A stretch of 64,000 nucleotides of DNA from JBAYIE01 sp965279165 (GTDB lineage Bacteria; Bacteroidota; Bacteroidia; UKL13-3): positions 1,364,001-1,428,000 of the forward strand of contig OZ257140.1 of NCBI GenBank assembly GCA_965279165.1. Reading direction: 5' to 3'. The notes under the pieces were generated by a model that was given only the letters and a program-made list of their open reading frames with translations, ran no database searches and was not told the DNA's origin. Positions 51,051 to 58,688 of this stretch are shown here, in pieces. The first letter of the stretch is position 1; each line of letters opens with the position of its first letter. Made by a program: the position numbers and the translations under genes.

Positions 51051-52205
51051 ATGAGGATTTACGAACAAAAAACGCGGTGGAAACGAATTCTTTTTTTGGT
51101 TGCCATAGGAATTGGAGCAATTTCTTTATGGTATACCAATTCGTTGGTAAACAAACTTGCGAAAGAGGAAGAAAAGAAAGTTTTGTTATGGGCAAATGCT
51201 ACCAAGGAATTGGTAAATGCAGAAAACGATTTTGATTTTTTACTTGGGATAATTAAAGACAATGAAACAATACCGGTTATTTTGGTGGATGATGAAGGGA
51301 ATATAAATGCTTCGCGAAACTTGGATACGGCAAGAGAAGATGATAAAACATATTTGGAGCACGAGTTGGAAGAAATGAAACAACAACATGAGCCGATTAA
51401 AATTTTATACGATGAAGCAAACCAAAAATACAACTATCTATATTATAAGAATTCATTAATTCTTACCCAGTTAAAACGATATCCTTATTATCAATTATCC
51501 ATAATTGCTATTTTTATTTTGGTTGCTTATTTGGCATTTAGTTCATCACGAAGAGCAGAACAAAACCAGGTTTGGGTTGGAATGAGCAAGGAAACAGCGC
51601 ATCAATTAGGTACTCCGATTTCGTCGTTAAATGGATGGATTGATTTGTTGAAGGAAGATGCCAAGGAAAAGCAATTGGAAACGTTGGATGAATTATCGAA
51701 AGATGTAAAGCGTTTGGAATTAATTACCGAACGATTCTCAAAAATCGGTTCTGCCCCATCCTTAAAACCGGAAAATATATTTGAAGTTTTATCGGATTCG
51801 ATTGGTTATTTAAAAACGCGTAGTTCGTCGAAAGTAAATTTTATTTTAGAACAAAATCCGGAAGTAATAACCGCTCAAATTAATATTCCATTGTTTGAAT
51901 GGGTGATTGAAAACATCTGTAAAAATGCTATTGATGCCATGTCGGGTTCAGGCACCATTAATATTAAATACCAACAAAATGGAGCCCAAGTTTTGATTGA
52001 TATTAGCGATACCGGAAAAGGTATTCCGGCGTCGAAATTTAAAACGGTTTTTAAGCCGGGTTATACAACGAAAAAGAGGGGTTGGGGTTTGGGATTATCG
52101 CTAGTGAAACGCATCGTGGAAGAATACCATAATGGAAAGATTATCGTAAAATCGTCGGAGATAAATAGCGGGACAACGTTTAGGATAATGTTGAGGGCGA
52201 GGTAA
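51051..52205 (+). CDS. Membrane sensor histidine kinase, orphan
   Basis: 384 residues. TM1 about 14-31 (ILFLVAIGIGAISLWYT), an extracytoplasmic stretch of ~110 residues, TM2 about 143-164 (YYQLSIIAIFILVAYLAFSS), then a HisKA-like domain with His184 in KETAHQLGTPISSLNGW and a HATPase domain with ENICKNAIDAM (N box), DTGKGIPASKF (G1) and GWGLGLSLVKRIV (G2). The H box HQLGTP replaces the common HELRTP; this form is seen in many Bacteroidota kinases. No response regulator gene is adjacent, so its partner lies elsewhere. Signal unknown. Confidence 0.88.
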   Translation: MRIYEQKTRWKRILFLVAIGIGAISLWYTNSLVNKLAKEEEKKVLLWANATKELVNAENDFDFLLGIIKDNETIPVILVDDEGNINASRNLDTAREDDKTYLEHELEEMKQQHEPIKILYDEANQKYNYLYYKNSLILTQLKRYPYYQLSIIAIFILVAYLAFSSSRRAEQNQVWVGMSKETAHQLGTPISSLNGWIDLLKEDAKEKQLETLDELSKDVKRLELITERFSKIGSAPSLKPENIFEVLSDSIGYLKTRSSSKVNFILEQNPEVITAQINIPLFEWVIENICKNAIDAMSGSGTINIKYQQNGAQVLIDISDTGKGIPASKFKTVFKPGYTTKKRGWGLGLSLVKRIVEEYHNGKIIVKSSEINSGTTFRIMLRAR

Positions 52206-52529
52206 TTCTTGAGGTGTTGCCCACCTTCGCTAAAGCTACGGTGGACGAATCTGTTGAAATTGGCTTTATGCCAACTGTATTAAATTCCAATCAATAAGGT
52301 TAATAACGCGGACCAATTACATTTTAGTACTGGGTGTTTTAGTGCTAAGTGTTTTAGTAGAGGCGAGTTGAAGGTGGCGTTATGCCAACTGATTTGGGTA
52401 TGGGATTGATTTCTTAACGACACGTTAAGCGACGTGAACCAATTACCTAATTACACATTTACCCATTTACACATTACCAAAGTTAAATATATCCAATTTC
52501 ATTTGCGGTATTTCCTTATTTTTGCCGCT
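52206..52529. repeat. Non-coding region with dispersed repeat words
   Basis: 324 bases between the kinase and asd. It holds CCACCTTCGCTAAAGC with GCTACGGTGG (hairpin, about 52220-52246), TTGGCTTTATGCCAAC (about 52259) and GGCGTTATGCCAACTG (about 52376), and the stutter ACTGGGTGTTTTAGTGC (about 52330), which resembles GCTGGGTGTCTTAGTG at 6.3 kb. A -7-like TATTTTTG (52517-52524) directly precedes the asd start. Confidence 0.7.
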
Positions 52530-53519
52530 ATGAAAGTAGCTGTAGTAGGTGCCACCGGATTGGTGGGTACTGTTATGTTAAAGGTTTTGGCTGAAAGGAA
52601 TTTTCCGGTAACCGAATTAATTCCCGTTGCATCCGAAAAGTCGGTTGGAAAGAAATTGCCTTTTAAAGGAAAAGAATATGTTATTCATAGTTTAGAACAA
52701 GCAGTTGCTGCAAAACCTGATATTGCTTTGTTTTCAGCCGGCTCAGGTGTTTCATTAGAGTGGGCTCCCAAATTTGCAGAGGCAGGAACTTATGTGATTG
52801 ATAACTCTTCTGCATGGCGCATGCATCCGGATAAGAAACTAATTGTTCCTGAAATCAATGCAAATGTACTAACCAAAAACGACCATGTAATTGCCAATCC
52901 TAATTGTTCGACCATTCAAATGGTACTTGCTTTGCATCCTTTAAACCAAGCTTTCGGATTGAAGCGTGTTGTGGTTTCAACATACCAATCGGTAACCGGA
53001 ACAGGTGTTAAGGCAGTAAATCAAATGAACAACGAACGACAAGGAATTGCCGGAGAAATGGCCTATGCGTATCCAATTGACAAAAATGTGATTCCTCAGA
53101 TTGATGTTTTTTTGGAAAATGGTTATACCAAGGAAGAAATGAAAATGGTAAACGAAACCAAAAAAATTATGCAGGATGATTCGATTGCAGTTACAGCAAC
53201 ATGTGTGCGTATTCCAACCATGGGCGGACATAGCGAAAGTGTGAATGCAAGTTTTGAAAAGCAGTTTACGATTGCAGAAGTAAAAGAACTTTTAAGCAAA
53301 CAATCCGGCATTACTTTAAAAGATGATCCGGAAAATGCAATATACCCAATGCCATTATTGGATAGCGAAGGTAAGGACGATGTTTTTGTTGGTCGCTTAC
53401 GTATCGATAATACCATGCCAAATACTTTAAACATGTGGATTGTTGCCGATAATTTGCGCAAGGGTGCTGCTACCAATGCCGTTCAGATTGCTGAGTATAT
53501 TATTTCGCAAAAATGGTAG
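52530..53519 (+). CDS. asd: Aspartate-semialdehyde dehydrogenase
   Basis: 329 residues from the ATG at 52530, which begins directly with the Rossmann motif KVAVVGATGLVG; the 32 codons open upstream are rejected. It reduces aspartyl phosphate with NADPH to aspartate semialdehyde, the branch point to lysine/diaminopimelate, threonine and methionine. The active-site Cys126 lies in ANPNCSTIQ, and RIPTMGGHSESVNA holds the substrate Arg and His. The enzyme is complete. A cytochrome b5 gene follows after 13 bases. Confidence 0.95.
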   Translation: MKVAVVGATGLVGTVMLKVLAERNFPVTELIPVASEKSVGKKLPFKGKEYVIHSLEQAVAAKPDIALFSAGSGVSLEWAPKFAEAGTYVIDNSSAWRMHPDKKLIVPEINANVLTKNDHVIANPNCSTIQMVLALHPLNQAFGLKRVVVSTYQSVTGTGVKAVNQMNNERQGIAGEMAYAYPIDKNVIPQIDVFLENGYTKEEMKMVNETKKIMQDDSIAVTATCVRIPTMGGHSESVNASFEKQFTIAEVKELLSKQSGITLKDDPENAIYPMPLLDSEGKDDVFVGRLRIDNTMPNTLNMWIVADNLRKGAATNAVQIAEYIISQKW

Positions 53520-53532
53520 TGGAAACTATAAA

Positions 53533-53778
53533 GTGAGCCATCTACCAACTTACACAAGAGCGCAACTTGCATTACACAACGGTCAGGACAAACCCGAGAT
53601 TTGGGTAGCCTACAAAGGTGTGATTTATGATGTAACCAAAAGCAGGTTATGGCGAGAGGGTAAACATTATGAACATTGGGCCGGTCAGGATTTAACGGAT
53701 GAATTACCGGATGCACCGCATTCGGAAAGGGTATTTGATAAATTTAATGCGGTTGGTCGATTGGGGGATGGTCAATAG
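53533..53778 (+). CDS. Small cytochrome b5-like haem-binding protein
   Basis: 81 residues. The GTG at 53533 is chosen because the cytochrome b5 domain begins at once (LPTYTRAQLALHNGQ); a longer frame starts inside asd and is rejected. Seen: WVAYKGVIYDVTKSRLW, REGKHYEHWAGQDLTDEL, APHSERVF and FNAVGRL. The two likely haem ligands are the His in EHWAG and the His in DAPHS, as in other prokaryotic single-domain b5 proteins. It has no signal or membrane anchor. It is 13 bases after asd and probably on the same transcript. Redox partner unknown. Confidence 0.82.
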   Translation: MSHLPTYTRAQLALHNGQDKPEIWVAYKGVIYDVTKSRLWREGKHYEHWAGQDLTDELPDAPHSERVFDKFNAVGRLGDGQ

Positions 53779-53892
53779 ACATTGGTCATTGGTCATTGGT
53801 CATTGGACATTGGATATTAGGCATTGGTTATTATGTATGTCCCTGGTATAGGTTGGACATTGGACAATAGGCATTGGTTATTAGTAATTTGA
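53779..53892. repeat. Short-word repeat (CATTGGTCATTGG/GGCATTGGTTATTA)
   Basis: CATTGGTCATTGG-type words repeat several times from 53781, and TAGGCATTGGTTATTA occurs twice (about 53818 and 53868). Related words occur in the inverted repeat at 32.02 kb. No gene is seen between the b5 gene and 53963. Confidence 0.8.
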
Positions 53893-53962
53893 ATTGGAGC
53901 GGATATGCGAGAGCAAGTAACTAAGATTTTGCTATAATGAGGTTTTATCAAGCAATCAACCT

Positions 53963-56900
53963 TTAAAACTTTCCGGCTACAACAAATGATTTTTTGACGC
54001 GTTGCAAATATCCTTTCAAATCGTAGCATTCAAAAAATGCGATATAAATACCTATTGGTGTTTTCCTTCCTTCGTCTGTAATGCCATCCCAACTAATGGT
54101 GCCATTGGTTCCCAATAATTGGTTTTGTAAAATATGTTTAATAGGCAAACCTTCCATATTATAAATAACCAAGGAAGCAGTTAATCCGGATACCGCGTTT
54201 GAGAAATTAAAATTTACGATATCGTTGTACCCGTCATTATCCGGCGAAAAAACAGGCGGTTGTATCTGTATATAATCCTCTGTGCTTGCTTTACCCATAA
54301 ATTGAGAATTTTGTTTCGTCGGAGTTGCAAACCCTGACACCGAAGAAGCAGAAGTCCAGTTGGTGATATCTGATGCAGGGCGGTTATAATCGATGCGTTC
54401 TAAACTCACTCCTTTTTTATCCTCCAGCAATTGGTAATGTAAATCTTCCGAATATGAAAATTCATCCAGGCGATTACCCGGAAGTTGTAACAATACACAG
54501 TTGCCTTTATCGGCATTAAAAGATGGTATCTTTATTTCTATCATATTCTCCGGATGCGCCACCCGATAAACCGAAGGAAGTTGGTTTGGATTCGATGTTA
54601 ATACACAATATTCTCCGGGAAAAATAAGTCGTTTTTTATCACCCAAATTTACATACTCATTAATTTCGCCGTTAGCATCCGTATTTGCCAACCAACAATC
54701 TTTTAAATCCAAAATTTTATCACTTCGGTTGTATAACTCTACAAAATCTTCGCCACCGGTAAAAGGGTTAAATAAGATTTCATTTATCACCAAATCTTTT
54801 CCTACTATCGAATCCGGAGTACCAAAATAAATGGGATAATTATTCATGATTGAATTACCTGCACAATCCGATACATGCTTAACTTGTACTTGGTATTTGG
54901 TTGCAGCAGTGAAATCAGATTGAAATCGAATTCCCATACTTTTATTGGTTGGTTGGTAAAGCCAAATGGAATCGATGGTAAGCGCCGGTGTAATATGAAT
55001 ATCCCCTATTTCGAAAGCACTATCTTTAGTAACTACCTCGGTAAAAAATAATGCTATTTCTTTTTTACCAACCGGGTTCGCATACAAGCAAACAGGAATA
55101 TCCAAATCACTGCGTTTGTCTTTTACCGAATTATCCAAACCAGGAGTTCCTCCTTTGCTGTTTACGGATGCTAACCAGTTTGCTGATTCCAAACAAGGAA
55201 AATTCACATCCACCATTTCCAAACTCCATCCTCCGTTTTGCTTCACCTTGTCTTTATACCAAGCCAATTGATAGGATACATGATGTACCACATTTCCAAT
55301 ATCATCCCAAAGAGTAATCTCATCTCCATCTTTATTAAGAGAAATAAATGCTTCCAATTCGATTGTTTTAATTTCTGAATTAAAATGAGACTTGTTGCTT
55401 TTGGCTGTAACTACCAGCATTTGCTTTGGTTTAAGTACTGCATCAGTCAATATTGCATTTCGTGAACTATCCCCTATTCTCCACCCATGAAGGGATACAA
55501 TTCGGTTTGAACGGTTATATAATTCAACATACTCCACCATACCTGCTTCAGTCAATTGGTTTGGATTAGGCATAATTTCAGTAATTAAAATATCGTGTCG
55601 GTTTGCCTTTTCAGGCTTCACATATTCGCATACATGTTCCATATTTTGCAATGCATTTAAATTACAATCCTTAGCCCCTTGCATGGTAAATGAATAGATA
55701 GAATTAGGAAGTAAATTTGATAGATTCAGGAATAAGGAATCATTAACAACCGATCTGTCGAATTCAACAACAAAAGGTTTTACAACAATAGTTGAATTTA
55801 CCAAGGATACACTATCCATGTTTTCGGTAAAATTTACCAATACATGGTTGCTGTCGATTGCCCGAATCGTTAAAATACGTGGAGATATCGTATCCGGAAC
55901 CAAACTCCATTTTGCATTTTGCTTACCGGGACTTCCACCTGCCAATGTACTAGATGCGCTATAATTTTTTATCCCTTTACACAATTCCAATGGGTTCTGC
56001 ATTTCGATACTCCAACCTCCGTTTTGTTTTTCAATATTTTGATAAGATTGCAGGTTATACGTAAGTGCAAAAACTTGATTCCCCTTTTCATCCAATAAAC
56101 GAATGGCATCTCCGGTGTTGTTTAGGGAAGGGAAAGATTCTATGCCTACACTATTTTCAATACCACTAAAATAAACCAGGTTGGATGAAGCAGTAACCAA
56201 CATATACGCATGCGGTGGGATATTTATATCAGGAAAAATTCCGGTGGTTGTTCCGTCGGTTAATTTCCAGCTTTTCAAAGGAATGTTCAAATTTGTTTGG
56301 TTGTACAATTCAATAAATTCAACCTCAGGAAGATCAACCGGAGGCGATGGATCAGGCATAATTTCGGTAATTAAAATATCATTTGGTTGTGGGGCATAGT
56401 AGAGAAAATCGAATGTGGTTTTCCATAATTTATTGCCTGCTAAATCCTGTATAAAGTAAAAGGATAAGGTATACCATTCTTTATTTGTTAATGCAGAAGG
56501 AAGTGTTATTTCAACAACATTCTCTTTCACCAATTCCACTTTTTCAGCAAAGCCAATTTGTTTATCGATAAAAAATCCAGCTGTTGATAATCCGGAATTA
56601 CTATCTATACTTTCCGAAAAAACTATGCGCAGTTTGTGTGGATTCAATATGCTAACCGAATCAACTTTTGGTGAAATAGTATCTTTGATTACCGAACCGG
56701 CATAAACCTCATCCAGGTAAAAGGAATTGCTGTTTCCGGAAGTTAATCTACAATAATATCCTAGGTAGGAAGAGGTTTGAAATTCATTATCGTTTGCCTT
56801 TCCTTCTAAAATAAACTTTTCTTTTCCGCTAGTGTCGCTATATATCTCCCAATTACCTGAAAAATCACGAATCACTTTAATCCGAATCAAATTATTGTTT

Positions 56901-57334
56901 TTGGAGCAGGTTCCCGCTCTACCTCCAAGAATTCTGGTTTTACTTAATCCATTTTGTTTATAGAAGGTAATACTATCGCTATTGCCTGTTACGCCTCCAA
57001 ATTGTAGATAATATCCATTTAAGTCACCTTTCAAATTAGCGTTGTTACTCATCAGATAAAACCTAGAAAAATTCTGGGTACTTGGACTAAAAGCATTTCG
57101 AATCCAACACCGCCATTCGGTTGTGTTTGACATTGAAACTGCAGTAGATAGCGCATATTCACCGGCAACAGTTGCTTTGCTTTGCAATTGAAAGGATGAA
57201 TTTACATAAAAAACGGAATCGTCTCCAACCCAATCCGGATGATTGGTATTACCATCTGAAAATGAATCAGATAATTGGGCTTTTGCCTTAAATTGTGTGC
57301 ACAACAATAAACAGGCTAATAGTATTGTTTTCAT
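53963..57334 (-). CDS. Large surface protein with three lamin-tail domains and a CHU_C-type end
   Basis: 1123 residues with signal peptide MKTILLACLLLCTQFKAKAQ. Residues ~20-215 look like a laminin-G/lectin-type beta sandwich (DSFSDGNTNHPDWVGDDS at the start). Then Ig-like Big_5 units (PKVDSVSILNPHKLRIVFSE) alternate with three lamin-tail domains: ILITEIMPDPSPPVDLPEVE, ILITEIMPNPNQLTEAGMVE and LVINEILFNPFTGGEDFVEL each begin one. The C terminus has PVFSPDNDGYNDIVNF, IYNMEGLPIKHIL and SWDGITDEGRKTPIGIYI, the FlgD-like/gliding-associated type of T9SS sorting domain. Exported by T9SS; a role in surface binding or in nuclease/metal handling, as for other LTD proteins, is only a guess. A TAAATTTG -7 element lies at 57343-57350. 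Confidence 0.85.
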   Translation of the reverse strand: MKTILLACLLLCTQFKAKAQLSDSFSDGNTNHPDWVGDDSVFYVNSSFQLQSKATVAGEYALSTAVSMSNTTEWRCWIRNAFSPSTQNFSRFYLMSNNANLKGDLNGYYLQFGGVTGNSDSITFYKQNGLSKTRILGGRAGTCSKNNNLIRIKVIRDFSGNWEIYSDTSGKEKFILEGKANDNEFQTSSYLGYYCRLTSGNSNSFYLDEVYAGSVIKDTISPKVDSVSILNPHKLRIVFSESIDSNSGLSTAGFFIDKQIGFAEKVELVKENVVEITLPSALTNKEWYTLSFYFIQDLAGNKLWKTTFDFLYYAPQPNDILITEIMPDPSPPVDLPEVEFIELYNQTNLNIPLKSWKLTDGTTTGIFPDINIPPHAYMLVTASSNLVYFSGIENSVGIESFPSLNNTGDAIRLLDEKGNQVFALTYNLQSYQNIEKQNGGWSIEMQNPLELCKGIKNYSASSTLAGGSPGKQNAKWSLVPDTISPRILTIRAIDSNHVLVNFTENMDSVSLVNSTIVVKPFVVEFDRSVVNDSLFLNLSNLLPNSIYSFTMQGAKDCNLNALQNMEHVCEYVKPEKANRHDILITEIMPNPNQLTEAGMVEYVELYNRSNRIVSLHGWRIGDSSRNAILTDAVLKPKQMLVVTAKSNKSHFNSEIKTIELEAFISLNKDGDEITLWDDIGNVVHHVSYQLAWYKDKVKQNGGWSLEMVDVNFPCLESANWLASVNSKGGTPGLDNSVKDKRSDLDIPVCLYANPVGKKEIALFFTEVVTKDSAFEIGDIHITPALTIDSIWLYQPTNKSMGIRFQSDFTAATKYQVQVKHVSDCAGNSIMNNYPIYFGTPDSIVGKDLVINEILFNPFTGGEDFVELYNRSDKILDLKDCWLANTDANGEINEYVNLGDKKRLIFPGEYCVLTSNPNQLPSVYRVAHPENMIEIKIPSFNADKGNCVLLQLPGNRLDEFSYSEDLHYQLLEDKKGVSLERIDYNRPASDITNWTSASSVSGFATPTKQNSQFMGKASTEDYIQIQPPVFSPDNDGYNDIVNFNFSNAVSGLTASLVIYNMEGLPIKHILQNQLLGTNGTISWDGITDEGRKTPIGIYIAFFECYDLKGYLQRVKKSFVVAGKF

Positions 57335-57420
57335 AGGCTACACAAATTTATTAATTTTTCGGAAAATCTATATATGCTTTCCCCTTATCTTGCGTTATTC
57401 ATACTTTCGCTATTTTATTG

Positions 57421-57768
57421 ATGAACGAGGAAGAGAAGCTTAATTGGTACAAAATTGTATTTGGTCTGAAAAAGACATTCGGCAAAAAACCCGATTTAAA
57501 CATCATTCTATACCTAATTGGGATGAACGAAGTTGGACGGGTTAAGGAATATTCGAAAGACGAAAAAATGGACCTAATGCATGTTGCTACTTGTAAGCTG
57601 CTCAGTTACGACGGTTACTACGAACTCGAGAAGTATGACAATGATGGTTGGCCACATTTTGTTATGGTTAAACCGCCACCTTATACAGATATCATGCAAC
57701 AGGAAGAGATGTTAAAACGTCTGATTGTTACCTATTATACAGAAAACAATTTGCTTGCCGAATTATAA
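57421..57768 (+). CDS. Conserved small protein of unknown function
   Basis: 115 residues from the ATG at 57421 (NEEEKLNWYKIVFGLKKTFG). It is mostly helical with ILYLIGMNEVGRVKEYSKDE, CKLLSYDGYYELEKYDNDGW and PHFVMVKPPPYTDI, has no signal peptide and no known catalytic motif, and ends LLAEL. I recognise it only as a type of protein common in Bacteroidota. It is the first gene of a run with the PPIase (26 bases on) and the DUF5686 protein. Base use is like its neighbours. Confidence 0.75.
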   Translation: MNEEEKLNWYKIVFGLKKTFGKKPDLNIILYLIGMNEVGRVKEYSKDEKMDLMHVATCKLLSYDGYYELEKYDNDGWPHFVMVKPPPYTDIMQQEEMLKRLIVTYYTENNLLAEL

Positions 57769-57794
57769 CTTTACTTAATCATTTATAACCAACT

Positions 57795-58688
57795 ATGAAT
57801 TATCTATTAAACCGACGAAAAAACCTTTTAGTACTCTGTTTTTGCCTGCTGGTAACTGTGGCAAATGCACAAAAGAAAACAACCGGAAAAAGCAAACCAC
57901 CTGCACCGGTGCATACCAGTGGTACGGTAGTTAAAAAGTCGGCCGTAAAAGATACCCTTGTTGAAATAACTACTTCACACGGTGTAATATTGGTTAGGCT
58001 ATACAAGGAAACGCCTTTGCATCGTTCAAATTTTATCAAGCTGGCATCATCGGGATTTTATGACAGTTTGTTGTTCCACCGTGTGATAAAAGATTTTATG
58101 ATACAAGGAGGCGACCCAACTTCTCGTAATGCAGATTCAGCTGCCATGTTGGGTTCAGGCGAAAACGGATACCGTATTCCTGCCGAATTCAATAAATTAT
58201 ATTTTCATAAAAAAGGAGCTTTAGCAGCAGCAAGAGACAACAACCCGGAAAAAGCTTCTAGCGGATGTCAGTTTTATTTGGTTCAAGGTAAAAAATGGAC
58301 AACCCAAGAATTAAATGGCATGGTAAATGGAATCAATTACAACAATAAAATGATTATGCTACAGGAATACACCAACCGCGATAGTGTAAAAGCTCGTTTA
58401 GAGGATTACAATATGCGAGGCGACCAGGCTGGTTTGGAAAAATACATGAAGGAAATAAAAGCAGACTTGGATAAACAATTTGAACCGTTGATGTATACCA
58501 TGAATACGATGCAAATTGCCGAATACATGCAAAACGGAGGAACCCCCCATTTAGATGGTTCTTACACTGTCTTTGGGGAAATGCTTACCGGATTTGATGT
58601 TCTAGATAAAATTGCTGCCGAAAAAACATATACCATGAATCGTCCGGTAAAAGATATGCGGATGAAAATGAAAATTGTTATTCAGTGA
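57795..58688 (+). CDS. Secreted cyclophilin-type peptidyl-prolyl isomerase
   Basis: 297 residues. A signal peptide (RRKNLLVLCFCLLVTVANAQ, about 7-26) is followed by a Lys/Pro-rich linker and the cyclophilin domain (about 52-297): LFHRVIKDFMIQGGDP (catalytic Arg and the F.MQGGD block, about 94-109), GALAAARDNNPEKASSGCQF (about 141-160), and the C-terminal FGEMLTGFDVLDKIA (about 257-271). A ~80-residue helical insert (about 165-245) separates the two halves, as often in Bacteroidota periplasmic cyclophilins. It should speed proline isomerisation in envelope proteins. Its stop overlaps the GTG start of the DUF5686 gene. Confidence 0.9.
   Translation: MNYLLNRRKNLLVLCFCLLVTVANAQKKTTGKSKPPAPVHTSGTVVKKSAVKDTLVEITTSHGVILVRLYKETPLHRSNFIKLASSGFYDSLLFHRVIKDFMIQGGDPTSRNADSAAMLGSGENGYRIPAEFNKLYFHKKGALAAARDNNPEKASSGCQFYLVQGKKWTTQELNGMVNGINYNNKMIMLQEYTNRDSVKARLEDYNMRGDQAGLEKYMKEIKADLDKQFEPLMYTMNTMQIAEYMQNGGTPHLDGSYTVFGEMLTGFDVLDKIAAEKTYTMNRPVKDMRMKMKIVIQ

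Noticed and set aside
53440..53532. Upstream extension of the cytochrome b5 gene into asd
   Set aside because: Those codons are the asd sequence in another frame; the b5 domain starts at the GTG at 53533.
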